Made by a program: the position numbers and the translations under genes | Notes under the pieces: generated by a model | The model's input: only the letters and a program-made list of their open reading frames with translations | What the model was told of the DNA's origin: nothing | Database searches by the model: none | Part shown: positions 1 to 9,035 of the stretch, piece by piece | How the letters are laid out: every line of letters starts with the position of its first letter | Position numbering within the stretch: position 1 is the stretch's first letter | Assembly: GCF_902498195.1 (NCBI RefSeq) | Contig: NZ_CABVIY010000008.1 | Coordinates: forward strand, 332,125 to 396,124 | From: Pseudomonas fluorescens | Lineage (GTDB): Bacteria > Pseudomonadota > Gammaproteobacteria > Pseudomonadales > Pseudomonadaceae | Reading direction: 5' to 3' | DNA: 64,000 nucleotides

Positions 1-1
1 G

Positions 2-877
2 GCCCTGCAGCGTCCCGAGCTTGATGAGCAGCTGCAATTGGTGTTGCGCGGCGGCACCCTGGAACGCGCGCCGGAGGACTTGAGCATCGAGGTCGATGGC
101 GAGACGCGCTTGCTGACCTTCAGCCTGACACCCGTCAGTCATACTCAGGGGCATATTCTCGGCGCGGTGATGGTGCTGCATGACGTCACCGAGCAGCGTG
201 CGTTCGAACGGGTACGCAGTGAGTTCGTGCTACGTGCCTCCCACGAATTGCGCACACCCGTCACCGGCATGCACATGGCATTCGGTCTGTTCCGCGAGCG
301 CGCGCATTTTGCCCCGGAATCACGCGAGGCCGATCTGCTGGATACGGTGAATGAGGAAATGCAGCGCCTGATGCAGTTGATCAACGACTTGCTGAATTTC
401 TCGCGTTACCAGAACGGCTTGCAGAAACTGACCCTGGCCCCCTGTTCCATCGACGATTTGCTGGAGCAGGCGCAGATACGTTTTGCCGGCAGTGCCGAGG
501 AGCAGGGCATCGAGTTATTGGTGGAAGTGCAGGGGCCGTTGCCGCGCTTGCAGGCCGACCAGCCGCAACTGGACCGGGTCCTCGACAACCTGATCGACAA
601 CGCGCTGCGCCACACCGCCGCCGGCGGCCTCATACGCTTGCAGGCCCGGCGTCATGGCGATCGTGTGATCATCAGCGTTGAAGACAACGGTGAAGGCATT
701 GCCTACGGGCAGCAGGGGCGGATCTTCGAACCCTTCGTGCAGGTCGGTCGCAAGAAAGGCGGGGCCGGGCTCGGCCTGGCCTTGTGTAAGGAAATCGTGC
801 AATTGCACGGCGGGCGAATGGGGGTTTATTCGCGGCCGGGGCAGGGCACGCAGTTCTACATGGCGTTGACTGTTTAA
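2..877 (+). CDS. kinB: Sensor histidine kinase KinB, C-terminal part (5' end outside window)
   Basis: The reading frame is open from the window edge, so only the C-terminal part is seen. A PAS-like stretch ends in HDVTEQ. It is followed by the HisKA dimerisation helix with H-box SHELRTP (phosphoacceptor His codon at 242-244) and a HATPase domain with an N box (DNLIDNALRH), G1 (DNGEGI) and G2 (GAGLGLAL). KinB is the inner-membrane partner of the response regulator AlgB and tunes alginate production and AlgU activity. The kinB identity rests on resemblance to P. aeruginosa KinB and on the following ampDh2-dgcH-dsbA order, which I recall from that species. The N-terminal membrane and sensor part and algB lie upstream of the window. 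Another PAS histidine kinase is possible but less likely. Confidence 0.85.
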   Translation, partial: ALQRPELDEQLQLVLRGGTLERAPEDLSIEVDGETRLLTFSLTPVSHTQGHILGAVMVLHDVTEQRAFERVRSEFVLRASHELRTPVTGMHMAFGLFRERAHFAPESREADLLDTVNEEMQRLMQLINDLLNFSRYQNGLQKLTLAPCSIDDLLEQAQIRFAGSAEEQGIELLVEVQGPLPRLQADQPQLDRVLDNLIDNALRHTAAGGLIRLQARRHGDRVIISVEDNGEGIAYGQQGRIFEPFVQVGRKKGGAGLGLALCKEIVQLHGGRMGVYSRPGQGTQFYMALTV

Positions 878-883
878 CGCGTT

Positions 884-2497
884 TTACGCTTCGTCATCCA
901 GGCGTCGATTGGCCAACCGGCGACCACGGGTAATCAATTCGATCAACTGCACGGCGCTCAAGGCATGGGCGAATAACCAGCCCTGACCAAACTTCACGCC
1001 CTCACTGCTCAGCAGCGCGGCCTGGGCTTCATGTTCGATGCCTTCGGCGATCACCTTCAGGTGCAGCGACTGCGCCATGTGGATGATGTGCGGGGCGACC
1101 CCGCTACTGGCGGCGTCATGACCCAGTGCATCAATGAAGGCCTTGTCGATCTTCAGGCAATCCACTGGCAGGGTTTGCAGGTAGGCGAGGCTGCAATAGC
1201 CGGTGCCGAAGTCATCGATCAGCACTTGATGCCCGACATCGCGCAGCGCTTGCAGGTTTTCCCGCGCTACGACCACATCGATCAGCCCGCGCTCGGTGAC
1301 TTCAAAGGCAATTTGTTTGGCCGCGACCCGGTGCAAGGTCAGCAGGCGCGCCATCACCTGGCCGATTCGCGGCACCATCACGTCACACGCCGCCAGGTTG
1401 ACCGAGATGTACAGCTGAGGGTTGGCCCGCAGCAATTGTCCGAGTTGTTCCAGCAGGCGTTGCAGGACGAAATCGGTCATCTGGCGGATCTGCCCTGTGT
1501 TTTCCGCCATTGGAATGAACAGGTCGGGACTGGTGAGGGTGCCGTCAGGTCGTCGCCAGCGCAGCAAGGCTTCGGCGCCGACGCAGTTGCGACTGTCGAG
1601 GTCGAAGATCGGTTGATACAGCACCTGCAATTCGCCCCGGCGAATAGCGCCGGTCAGCTCGGCGTCCAGCGACTGTCGTTGACGCACCAGCAGCAGCACG
1701 AGAAAACCCACGCACAGGGACAGCCCCACGCAGACCGGCAACAACCACCACCACACCGGCGGTATGTGGTTGCCGCCGCGCGGGCTGATCAGCACCAGTT
1801 GGTACTCCGGGTTGTCGGTTGGCATGCGGTAGATCAGGCGCGTGTGCGTGACTTGCAGCGCATCCCGGCTTTTCGGCGGCCAATGTTCGGTTGGCGGCCA
1901 GGCCTGAGAAGTGCCCAGCACCGGGATCGCCCGCATGCCGTGGTCGAGTACCACCAGCAGGCTGCTACCGGGGGACAGGTCGACCATGTCGGTCAAATGC
2001 CCGCGGGATGTCGCGACACGAAAATTGCCGCGCCCGAGCATCAGTGCCGCGCGGTTTTCATCGGGTTCGGTCGTGGTGTTCAGCCAGTAGCTGTAGGTGG
2101 GGCCCTTGATGTCGGGTGGTCGTATCAGCGACAACCCTTCCTGGCGCGGTCGATTGGAGCAGATCCGCGAGGCGTCCATGTACGCGGCTTCGTAGACAAA
2201 GCGGTAGTTGAAACTGACCTGCTGCAACGTGGCGATCATTTCATCATCGCAACTGCGCAGGGGTTGGGCCTCCAGATCGTCGAGGCTTTCGCGCAATTGC
2301 CCGAACAGTTGCTCCAGGCGGGCGAGGAAGCGTTCGCCCTGGGCATTCATTTCCTGGCTTTCGTTCTGTTCGACCTGGTGCAGGGCGATGAACAAACTGC
2401 CCGACATCAGCAGCGTTGCGCTCAAGACAGCCGACATCATCGCCAAAAACCATGGGCGATAGAACCAACTTCGGAATGTCTCTCGAGCAGCAGGCAT
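884..2497 (-). CDS. CSS-motif sensor EAL-domain c-di-GMP phosphodiesterase
   Basis: The 537-aa inner-membrane protein has TM1 at about residues 17-40, a periplasmic domain, TM2 at about 248-271 and a cytoplasmic EAL domain at about 283-525. The periplasmic part carries two cysteines (C83 in RSCDDE, C113 in RICSNR), matching the CSS-motif domain whose disulfide state controls phosphodiesterase activity in E. coli PdeB/PdeC-type proteins. The catalytic set looks complete: AEALLRW (Glu309), FEVTER, IDDFGTGY, KIDKAFI and AEGIEHEAQ, so active c-di-GMP hydrolysis to pGpG is expected. It converges on kinB with only a few bases between stop codons. Its neighbour dsbA makes periplasmic disulfides, which could be relevant to a redox-sensing input; that link is inference. 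Confidence 0.88.
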   Translation of the reverse strand: MPAARETFRSWFYRPWFLAMMSAVLSATLLMSGSLFIALHQVEQNESQEMNAQGERFLARLEQLFGQLRESLDDLEAQPLRSCDDEMIATLQQVSFNYRFVYEAAYMDASRICSNRPRQEGLSLIRPPDIKGPTYSYWLNTTTEPDENRAALMLGRGNFRVATSRGHLTDMVDLSPGSSLLVVLDHGMRAIPVLGTSQAWPPTEHWPPKSRDALQVTHTRLIYRMPTDNPEYQLVLISPRGGNHIPPVWWWLLPVCVGLSLCVGFLVLLLVRQRQSLDAELTGAIRRGELQVLYQPIFDLDSRNCVGAEALLRWRRPDGTLTSPDLFIPMAENTGQIRQMTDFVLQRLLEQLGQLLRANPQLYISVNLAACDVMVPRIGQVMARLLTLHRVAAKQIAFEVTERGLIDVVVARENLQALRDVGHQVLIDDFGTGYCSLAYLQTLPVDCLKIDKAFIDALGHDAASSGVAPHIIHMAQSLHLKVIAEGIEHEAQAALLSSEGVKFGQGWLFAHALSAVQLIELITRGRRLANRRLDDEA

Positions 2498-2574
2498 TAT
2501 TGGATATCCGACGAATTACCAATGAGTTATAGCTGCTGATTGGGAAAGGCGCGCTGACCGTCGGGCGGGCGTCA

Positions 2575-3351
2575 TTATTTTGTCTGATTCAACACCTGGA
2601 GCAGCGCCGCCGTTTGAGCATCGGGCGTGCCATCGAAACGCGACGGGCGAAAATGCATCTGGAAAGCGGCGATCACGTGACGGGTGGCGACATCCAGTTC
2701 ACCGGTCTGTGCAATGTCATAGCCGAAGCGCGCCAGCTGTGCCTGGAACCAACTGATGGTCGGCAGCTGTGCTTCGTACTGAACCTGCTGCCGTGCCACG
2801 GCCTGCTCATTCGGCCAGATGCCGATGCCTTCGGCGGCCAGACGTTTCCAGGGAAACAGCGGTCCCGGATCGAGCTTGCGCAGTGGGGCAATGTCGCTAT
2901 GACCAATGATGCTGCGAGGGCTGATGGCGTAGCGCGTGCCGATGTCCTTGAGCAGGACGATCAAGGACTGGACCTGCGCTTCACTGTAGGGGTACCAGAG
3001 GCGCCCGGTCGGGGTGTCCTTGAAACCCGGGTTGACGATCTCGATACCGATGGAGCTGGAGTTCAGCCAGGTCCGGCCCTGCCATTGGCTTTCTCCGGCG
3101 TGCCAGGACCGCAGGTTCTCGTCCATCAACTTATAGATGGTCGCGTTCTTGTCGTCGCCGATCAGGTAATGGCTGCTGACCTCGCCATGGGTCAGCAATT
3201 GCAGAGAGCGCTCCAGCGAGGCAGAGGTGTAGTGCAACACCACGAACTGGATGCGGCTGTCGTGATTGGCCGAGGGGTGGCTGGTGTCGTAGCGAGGGCC
3301 GCTGGCGCAACCGGCCAGCAGCAGCGATACGATGAGAGCAAAATATTTCAT
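2575..3351 (-). CDS. ampDh2: N-acetylmuramoyl-L-alanine amidase AmpDh2 (lipoprotein)
   Basis: The 258-aa protein has a short signal peptide ending in lipobox LLAGC (Cys15), so it is probably outer-membrane anchored on the periplasmic side. An Amidase_2 domain follows with zinc-ligand candidates in VVLHYT, RSWHAGE and IIGHSDIAP...LDPGP, and a peptidoglycan-binding helical domain occupies the last 65 or so residues. The enzyme cleaves the amide between MurNAc and the stem peptide of peptidoglycan. I chose the ATG at 3351; a TTG four codons upstream is the alternative. Length agrees with the roughly 259 aa recalled for P. aeruginosa AmpDh2. It sits between the EAL gene and dgcH on the same strand. 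Confidence 0.9.
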   Translation of the reverse strand: MKYFALIVSLLLAGCASGPRYDTSHPSANHDSRIQFVVLHYTSASLERSLQLLTHGEVSSHYLIGDDKNATIYKLMDENLRSWHAGESQWQGRTWLNSSSIGIEIVNPGFKDTPTGRLWYPYSEAQVQSLIVLLKDIGTRYAISPRSIIGHSDIAPLRKLDPGPLFPWKRLAAEGIGIWPNEQAVARQQVQYEAQLPTISWFQAQLARFGYDIAQTGELDVATRHVIAAFQMHFRPSRFDGTPDAQTAALLQVLNQTK

Positions 3352-3444
3352 GGCGGAAGGCAATACTCGCGAGACAGTAAGGCAACAGCGTAACGCACTG
3401 TCTCGCGTTCGGAGGGCAATTGAACAAAATGGAACAAATGGGCC

Positions 3445-5448
3445 TCAGCCCAGTTCGACCCGGTTGCGCCCCGCATTTTTCGCCCGATAGAGCGCCTGAT
3501 CCGCCCTCTTAAGCACCAGGTCACTGTGTTCGCCAGGCTTGAACGCCGTCAGGCCCATGGAAATAGTGACCGTCACCCGTTCACCCTTGAAGTGGAACGG
3601 GCAGGCTTCGATCGACGCACGCAGCTGTTCCAGCAGTTTCACGCCAGCCGCCGGTACCGTTGACGGCATCAACAGCACAAATTCTTCACCGCCAAACCGG
3701 GCTATGAAATCCGTTCCGCGCAGACGCTTGCGCAGCACGGTGGCAATGATTTTCAGCACTTTGTCGCCGGCCAGATGCCCGTAGTTATCGTTGATGCGTT
3801 TGAAGTGATCGAGGTCGAGCATGGCCAGCATCAACGTGTTGCCGTGTTGTTGCCATTCGACGATTTCGTGGTCCAGCCGTTCGCTCCAGGCCGCGCGGTT
3901 GGGCAGCCCGGTCAGCGGATCGATCAAGGCTTTCTGGCGCTGTTCTTCGAGGTGTTCGCGAAAGCCCAGGGCTTCCTGCTCCATGTGCGCCACCCGTTCG
4001 GCCAGGCTGTGCAGGCGAGCCGCGACTTCGTGCTCGCGTTCGTCGCGTTGCTTGCGGTGCTGGTCCATGGTGCCGAGCAGGCCTTCGAGGTGGTTTTCCA
4101 GAACGTGCTTGAGGGCGTCGAGGTCGGCCGCTTCGTGCATGCTGGTCTGCAGGCCATCGACCTGTTCGCGGATCTGCGTGTCCATGGCCTGTGCGGCGGA
4201 ACGGTTGTCGGCATGGCCTTCGCTGGCGGCTTGCAGATTGCTCTGGAACGATTCAAGGCGTTCGTTGAGATGCTGCAGGTAGGCTTCGAATTCATGCTGG
4301 CCGCTGTCCGAGATCGCCAGCATCAGGGTTGCCAGGTCGTCGAGGATCGGCAGCAACTCGTACCAGTTCAAGCCGTTTTTCAGGCGGTCGCGCATCGATT
4401 CGGCTTGCGGCCGATGACGCTCGGGAAGTGTCAGGTCGTCAAGCAGGCCGAGCAAGGTGTCTTCAATGTGCTTGGCGACCGAGCTGTAGGACGGCTCGGG
4501 GGAGTCAGGCAGCGCGTAGAGCATGTCGTGCGCGGGGTGTTCCGGCTCGCTGCATGCCGGGGCCGAGGGCGCTGGCTGGGCATCGGAAAGGTAGGCATGC
4601 GTCAGCTCGTCAGGGTTGATTGCCGGATCGATCTGCGGTGCTTGTGCCGCGCCGGGGGAATCCACCCGGTCATCGCCATCAGCATGTAACGTGGGCGATT
4701 CTTGCGGGGCGAGGTCGGATGCAACCACCCCTTGGGCAGCAGGGGGCTCCGGTGTCGCGGGTGATACCGGAGTGGCCTGTGGCCCGGCGTCCACGGCAGC
4801 CAGGCCTTGAACTTCGACATGCGGTTCTTCGAGGGCCGGCGCCGGTTCGCCGATTGCCGGCGATGGCGCGGCGACGGGGCCTTGCTCAGCGACAGGGGCG
4901 ACCTGGGTGCTCGCATCATCGGCCTCGCGATGACCGAACAGCCGTTGCAACAGGCCCGGGCGACCGGGTTCCGCCGGGTTCTCCAGTTGACTCAAGGCCT
5001 TGCCTTGCAAGCCGCTCAGCTCGCTGAGCAGCAGCGGAATCTCGCGCGCCTGGCTGACGCGGTTATCCAGTTGTTTGGCGAAGCTCTTCAAGGGGCGGCT
5101 GACTTCCCGGGGCAGCGGCAATGTTTGCAGCTGGGTGACCAGTGCAGTCAGCGCGGCGCTGGTCTGATTCACCCGGGTTTCCCTGCGCTGCTCGGAGTCG
5201 AGCACGGCTTTTTCCAGGCGTGGGAGCAGGGCGGCCAGGCCAGCATCCATGTCATCGGTACGCACGACTTCGCGCATTTCCTTCATGCACTGGTCCACGG
5301 CTCGGTCGGTGCCTTCGGCGGCCAGCGTGCTGCGAACCAGTCCGCGTCGGAGCAAGTCGAGGCGGGCATCCCAGCGACGTTCGAGCTTTTCCTGTTGTTC
5401 GATGCTTTTGAGGTATTTCTCTTTCCAGCGCTGTGCTTCGTCGCTCAT
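3445..5448 (-). CDS. dgcH: Diguanylate cyclase DgcH-like, long N-terminal coiled region
   Basis: The 667-aa protein has a C-terminal GGDEF domain (about residues 505-667) with active-site GGEEF and an upstream inhibitory I-site RGTD separated by five residues, so an active, product-inhibited cyclase making c-di-GMP from two GTP is expected. The N-terminal 500 residues hold no membrane segment. They contain charged helical and coiled-coil stretches plus a Pro/Ala/Glu-rich linker around residues 190-310, which looks disordered. The start overlaps the upstream endonuclease stop by 4 nt (ATGA), so the two are probably cotranscribed. The name follows the P. aeruginosa PA5487 ortholog at the same place and of similar length. 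Confidence 0.88.
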   Translation of the reverse strand: MSDEAQRWKEKYLKSIEQQEKLERRWDARLDLLRRGLVRSTLAAEGTDRAVDQCMKEMREVVRTDDMDAGLAALLPRLEKAVLDSEQRRETRVNQTSAALTALVTQLQTLPLPREVSRPLKSFAKQLDNRVSQAREIPLLLSELSGLQGKALSQLENPAEPGRPGLLQRLFGHREADDASTQVAPVAEQGPVAAPSPAIGEPAPALEEPHVEVQGLAAVDAGPQATPVSPATPEPPAAQGVVASDLAPQESPTLHADGDDRVDSPGAAQAPQIDPAINPDELTHAYLSDAQPAPSAPACSEPEHPAHDMLYALPDSPEPSYSSVAKHIEDTLLGLLDDLTLPERHRPQAESMRDRLKNGLNWYELLPILDDLATLMLAISDSGQHEFEAYLQHLNERLESFQSNLQAASEGHADNRSAAQAMDTQIREQVDGLQTSMHEAADLDALKHVLENHLEGLLGTMDQHRKQRDEREHEVAARLHSLAERVAHMEQEALGFREHLEEQRQKALIDPLTGLPNRAAWSERLDHEIVEWQQHGNTLMLAMLDLDHFKRINDNYGHLAGDKVLKIIATVLRKRLRGTDFIARFGGEEFVLLMPSTVPAAGVKLLEQLRASIEACPFHFKGERVTVTISMGLTAFKPGEHSDLVLKRADQALYRAKNAGRNRVELG

Positions 5449-6323
5449 TCAGGGGTTCCGCGAGGGGCAGGACTCAACGCGGGCAATGCATCGGCCGTGA
5501 GCGAACCCGGCAGACGAATTTCTACCGCGACCGGCAGGTGATCGGAAATGGGTTGGGCCAGCACCTCGACCTTTTCCAGGGTCAGGGTCGGGCTCAGCAG
5601 AATGTGGTCCAGGCAGCGCTGCGGGCGCCAGCTGGGGAATGTCGCTTCAAGTTGTGGGGCCAGCAGGCCGAGGTCACGCAACGGCGAATGCTGCAGCAGG
5701 TCACTGGCATGGGTGTTCATGTCGCCCATCAGCACCTGGTGTTTGTAACCGCCGATCAACTCGCGGATGTAGGCCAGTTGCATGCTGCGGGCGCGGGCGC
5801 CCAGTGCCAGGTGCATCATGACGACAACGAGCGCTTCCGGCCCTTCGCCGAAGCGCACCAGGATCGCCCCGCGACCCTTCGGCCCCGGCAGCGGATGATC
5901 TTCGATTGCCCACGGGCGCAGGCGGCTCAGCACGCCGTTGCTGTGCTGGCCGAGGCGTCCGAGATTGCGATTGAGTTGTTGATACCAGTAGGGGAAGGCG
6001 CCGAGCTGGGCCAGGTGTTCGACTTGATTGACGTAGCCGGAGCGCAGGCTGCCGCCGTCGGCTTCCTGCAAGGCCACCAGATCGAAGTCGCCCAACAGAC
6101 TGCCGATTTTCTGCAGGTTGTCGGCGCGCCCGGTGTGCGGCAACAGGTGTTGCCAGCCCCGGGTCAGGTAATGCCGATAGCGCTCGGTACTGATACCGAC
6201 CTGGATATTGAAACTGAGCAGGCGCAAACGGCTGTCTTCGGGCAAGCCCGTCGATTCCAGGTGATGCTCGTTGACCCGCGGATCATGCAGGCCAACGATG
6301 CGTTCAGTTCCCCAGCGGCGCAT
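5445..6323 (-). CDS. Endonuclease/exonuclease/phosphatase family protein
   Basis: The 292-aa protein has EEP-fold motifs: LLSFNIQV near the N terminus, DLVALQEADGG (metal-binding Glu), a central VVVMMHLALG stretch (His), MGDMNTH (Asp/Asn) and the terminal ISDHLPV (catalytic His). The family hydrolyses phosphodiesters in DNA, RNA, phosphoinositides or other substrates, and the substrate here is unknown. No signal peptide is evident. The 4-nt overlap with dgcH downstream suggests translational coupling and a possible shared role. The pairing is conserved in Pseudomonas as I recall it. Confidence 0.85.
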   Translation of the reverse strand: MRRWGTERIVGLHDPRVNEHHLESTGLPEDSRLRLLSFNIQVGISTERYRHYLTRGWQHLLPHTGRADNLQKIGSLLGDFDLVALQEADGGSLRSGYVNQVEHLAQLGAFPYWYQQLNRNLGRLGQHSNGVLSRLRPWAIEDHPLPGPKGRGAILVRFGEGPEALVVVMMHLALGARARSMQLAYIRELIGGYKHQVLMGDMNTHASDLLQHSPLRDLGLLAPQLEATFPSWRPQRCLDHILLSPTLTLEKVEVLAQPISDHLPVAVEIRLPGSLTADALPALSPAPRGTPE

Positions 6324-6337
6324 GGTGGATGCAGCCT

Positions 6338-6979
6338 TTAGTTGGCGGCCGCCTTGTTAGTCGACCGCTCTTTGTCGATCAGCTTGTCGGCCAGTTGCAG
6401 GGCTTGTTCGGCGCCACCGGCAGAGCCCACGTCAAAGCGGTATTTGCCGTTGACGATCAAGGTTGGAACGCCAGAGATCTCATATTTTTTCGCCAGGTCA
6501 GTGGCCTTGACGATCTGGCCTTTGATGGCGAAGGAGTCGAAGGTGGCCAGGAACTTGTCCTTGTCGACACCCTGGGTGGCCAGGAAGTCCGCCATGTCAT
6601 TCTTGTCGGTCAGTTTTTTGTGTTCTTTCTGGATGGCTTCGAACACGGCAGCGTGGACCTTGTGCTCGACACCCATCGCTTCCAGGGTCAGGAACATCTG
6701 GCCGTGTGCGTTCCACGGGCCACCGAACATGGCAGGGATACGGACGAAGTTAACGTCGGAAGGCAGCTTTTCGACCCAGGGATTGATCACCGGTTCGAAC
6801 GCGTAGCAGTGAGGGCAGCCGTACCAGAACAGCTCCACCACTTCGATCTTGCCTGGGACGGCTACCGGAACCGGATTGGTCAGTTCGACATAAGGGGTAG
6901 CGGGGGCTTCTGCAGCTTGTGCAGTCATGCCGAACAGGCTGGCAGCGACGAGTGCGGCGCTGATGATCAGATTACGCAT
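6338..6979 (-). CDS. dsbA: Thiol:disulfide interchange protein DsbA
   Basis: The 213-aa precursor has a Sec signal peptide ending near AQAAE. The thioredoxin fold carries active-site CPHC (FWYGCPHCY) and a conserved cis-proline loop (SGVPTLIVNG), with the helical insertion between them. DsbA oxidises cysteine pairs in proteins entering the periplasm and is reoxidised by DsbB. It lies 14 nt upstream of the endonuclease-like gene on the same strand, so partial cotranscription is possible. Cytochromes c4 and c5 next door are periplasmic c-type cytochromes whose heme-binding cysteines pass through the Dsb pathway. Confidence 0.95.
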   Translation of the reverse strand: MRNLIISAALVAASLFGMTAQAAEAPATPYVELTNPVPVAVPGKIEVVELFWYGCPHCYAFEPVINPWVEKLPSDVNFVRIPAMFGGPWNAHGQMFLTLEAMGVEHKVHAAVFEAIQKEHKKLTDKNDMADFLATQGVDKDKFLATFDSFAIKGQIVKATDLAKKYEISGVPTLIVNGKYRFDVGSAGGAEQALQLADKLIDKERSTNKAAAN

Positions 6980-7072
6980 GCTTTACTCCTGGACAAATTT
7001 TATCGCCTCGCGCGACCTGTATTCAGACAGATCATGGCGGGCCTGAGTTCTGTAGTGTAACGGCAGCGGCCA

Positions 7073-7102
7073 CAAAAAAGGGCGGCCTGAGCCACCCTTT
7101 TT
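7073..7102 (-). terminator. Rho-independent terminator after cytochrome c4
   Basis: A GC-rich hairpin (GGGCGGC with GCCACCC, 4-nt loop) is flanked by A and T runs. It lies between the cytochrome c4 stop and dsbA and would end the minus-strand cytochrome transcript before dsbA. It could work in both directions. Confidence 0.75.
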
Positions 7103-7179
7103 ATACTTGCTGCGACGGATTAATCGAGCGTTAACATTGCAAGAGATGTATACCTTGCCCAGCGCCCGATTCGCCGGTC

Positions 7180-7809
7180 TTAGTGCAGGCCCTGAATGTA
7201 GCTGGACACCGCGGCGATGTCTTCGTCGCTCAGCTTTTTGGCGATGCTCTGCATCGGTTTGGTGTCGCCGTCGTTGGCCCGGCCGCCTTCTTCCTTGCGG
7301 AAGTCGGTCAGTTGCTTGGCGATGTATTGAGCGTGCTGGCCACCCAGGTGCGGGAAGCCGGCGGCGGCGTTGCCTGCGCCATTTGGCGAGTGGCAGCCGG
7401 TGCAGGATGGAAGGCCCTTGGCCAGGTCGCCGCCACGGAACAGTGCTTCACCGCGAGCCACGATTTTTGGATCGGCGGCGCCGACGCTGCCTTTCTGGCT
7501 GGCGAAGTAGGCGGCGATGTCCGCCAGGTCCTGATCGCTCAGGTTGGTCAGCAGGCCGGTCATTTCCAGAACGGTGCGCTTGCCCGACTTTATGTCGTGC
7601 AGCTGCTTGGTCAGGTAGCGTTCACCTTGACCCGCCAGTTTTGGAAAGTTTGGCGCCATGCTGTTGCCATCCGGGCCATGACAGGCGCCACATACGGCGG
7701 CTTTTGCCTGGCCTGCGGCGGCGTCACCAGGTTTTACTGGCTCACCTGCAGCATGGGCAATGCCGGAGATTCCCACGGTCAACAGCAGACTCACGATCAA
7801 TTTGTTCAT
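7180..7809 (-). CDS. cc4: Cytochrome c4 (diheme)
   Basis: The 209-aa precursor has a Sec signal peptide cut near HAAGE. Two similar cytochrome c domains follow, each with CxxCH: CGACH at about residue 40 and CTGCH at about 137. Distal methionines are plausible in the APNFPKLAG/LEMTG and KPMQSIA regions. Cytochrome c4 is a periplasmic electron carrier feeding cbb3 and other terminal oxidases. A monoheme c5-type cytochrome lies just upstream on the same strand with a 45-nt gap, so the two probably form an operon. Confidence 0.93.
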   Translation of the reverse strand: MNKLIVSLLLTVGISGIAHAAGEPVKPGDAAAGQAKAAVCGACHGPDGNSMAPNFPKLAGQGERYLTKQLHDIKSGKRTVLEMTGLLTNLSDQDLADIAAYFASQKGSVGAADPKIVARGEALFRGGDLAKGLPSCTGCHSPNGAGNAAAGFPHLGGQHAQYIAKQLTDFRKEEGGRANDGDTKPMQSIAKKLSDEDIAAVSSYIQGLH

Positions 7810-7854
7810 CAGCTAATCCAACTACGGCTAAGGGTTAAGAGTTATGGGCCGGGT

Positions 7855-8145
7855 TTACTCGCTCATCCAGTGGATGATGGCTCGGTAATCCTCGGCACTG
7901 CAGTCCATGCACAAACCACGCGGCGGCATCGCCTTGAAACCCTGGGTCACGTGTTGCACCAGCGTCTCCATACCTTTCGCCAACCTCGGCGTCCAAGCTT
8001 CCTGATCGCCTTTTTTGGGCGCCGTGGGGAGTTGGCCGGAATGACAGGCGCCACAAACACGGTTGTACACAGCTTCCGGATCCTGTGTAGCCTGAGCGCT
8101 GTAAAGCGGCATCAAGACACCGGCGGCTAGCAGCCATTTCGTCAT
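7855..8145 (-). CDS. Cytochrome c5 family protein
   Basis: The 96-aa precursor has a signal peptide ending near SAQAT, one heme site CGACH at about residues 31-35 and a likely axial Met in KAMPPRG. A second cysteine pair, CMDC, lacks the following His and so probably forms the structural disulfide typical of cytochrome c5. It acts as a small periplasmic electron carrier. It is the first gene of the likely c5-c4 transcript, and its promoter must lie in the 190-bp gap shared with divergent engB. Confidence 0.9.
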   Translation of the reverse strand: MTKWLLAAGVLMPLYSAQATQDPEAVYNRVCGACHSGQLPTAPKKGDQEAWTPRLAKGMETLVQHVTQGFKAMPPRGLCMDCSAEDYRAIIHWMSE

Positions 8146-8336
8146 AAAACGACCTTTTCAGGGTTGAGAGCGTTCTGCGTTCTAATGCGCAATCAAGGTC
8201 TGTCGCTCTCGTGAACTTCATCCTACGCTGGGACAAAGCGCACACAAAATCTGCGGCATTATATACTGGCGTCACTGAAACGGAAGCGACACTGCTTGCC
8301 GCGCCCATTCCCGGCGCCGCCCACATCGGAAATCCC

Positions 8337-8978
8337 ATGCAACTCAAGAATCCCATCCTCGGTCTGTGCCAACAGTCCACCTTCATGCTCAGCGCCGCCA
8401 AAGTCGACCAATGTCCGGATGACGAAGGTTTTGAAGTCGCCTTCGCCGGTCGTTCCAACGCCGGCAAGTCCAGTGCGCTCAACACCCTGACCCACGCCAG
8501 CCTGGCGCGTACCTCGAAAACACCGGGACGCACACAGCTGTTGAACTTCTTCAAGCTAGACGATGAACGTCGTCTGGTCGACCTGCCGGGTTACGGTTAC
8601 GCGAAAGTGCCTATTCCGCTCAAGCAACACTGGCAGCGTCACCTGGAAGCTTACCTGGGTGGTCGCGAGAGTTTGAAAGGGCTGATCCTGATGATGGATA
8701 TCCGTCATCCAATGACCGATTTCGACCTGCTGATGCTTGATTGGGCCGTGGCGGCCGGCATGCCGATGCACATTCTGCTGACCAAGGCGGACAAGCTGAC
8801 CTATGGCGCGGCCAAGAACACGCTGCTCAAGGTTCAGTCGGAAATTCGCAAAGGCTGGGGCGACAGCGTGACGATTCAACTGTTTTCGGCACCGAAACGC
8901 CTGGGCCTGGAAGACGCCTACACCGTTTTGGCAGGCTGGATGGAGCTGGCGGACAAGGGCGCCGAGGCTGCGGAATAA
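8337..8978 (+). CDS. engB: Ribosome-biogenesis GTPase EngB (YihA/YsxC)
   Basis: The 213-aa TrmE-Era-like GTPase has G1 GRSNAGKSS, G2 TSKTPGRTQ, G3 DLPGYGYAK, G4 TKAD and G5 FSAPKR. The protein is needed for late 50S subunit assembly. The frame stays open upstream to a GTG at 8211, but the extra 42 residues (MNFILRW...) do not look like EngB. The ATG at 8337, preceded by GGAA and starting MQLKNPILGLCQ, fits orthologs. A 5' leader of over 100 nt including a TATA-like box near 8262 is therefore likely. Confidence 0.94.
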   Translation: MQLKNPILGLCQQSTFMLSAAKVDQCPDDEGFEVAFAGRSNAGKSSALNTLTHASLARTSKTPGRTQLLNFFKLDDERRLVDLPGYGYAKVPIPLKQHWQRHLEAYLGGRESLKGLILMMDIRHPMTDFDLLMLDWAVAAGMPMHILLTKADKLTYGAAKNTLLKVQSEIRKGWGDSVTIQLFSAPKRLGLEDAYTVLAGWMELADKGAEAAE

Positions 8979-8989
8979 AAGCGACAGGC

Positions 8990-9035
8990 AAAAAAAACCC
9001 CGGACTTCTTATGGGGAGGGGGAAGTTCCGGGGTT
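8990..9035 (-). terminator. Intrinsic terminator of ErsA
   Basis: On the minus strand AACCCCGGAACTT pairs with AAGAAGTCCGGGG and is followed by eight T. The loop holds the C-rich segment. This is the strongest intrinsic terminator in the gap and fixes the ErsA 3' end. Confidence 0.85.

Noticed and set aside
1031..2539. 502-codon plus-strand frame opposite the EAL gene
   Set aside because: The EAL protein has all catalytic motifs, so the opposite frame is a shadow.
8211..8336. Upstream extension of engB
   Set aside because: The added 42 residues do not resemble EngB and the ATG at 8337 has a proper RBS and family-like N terminus.
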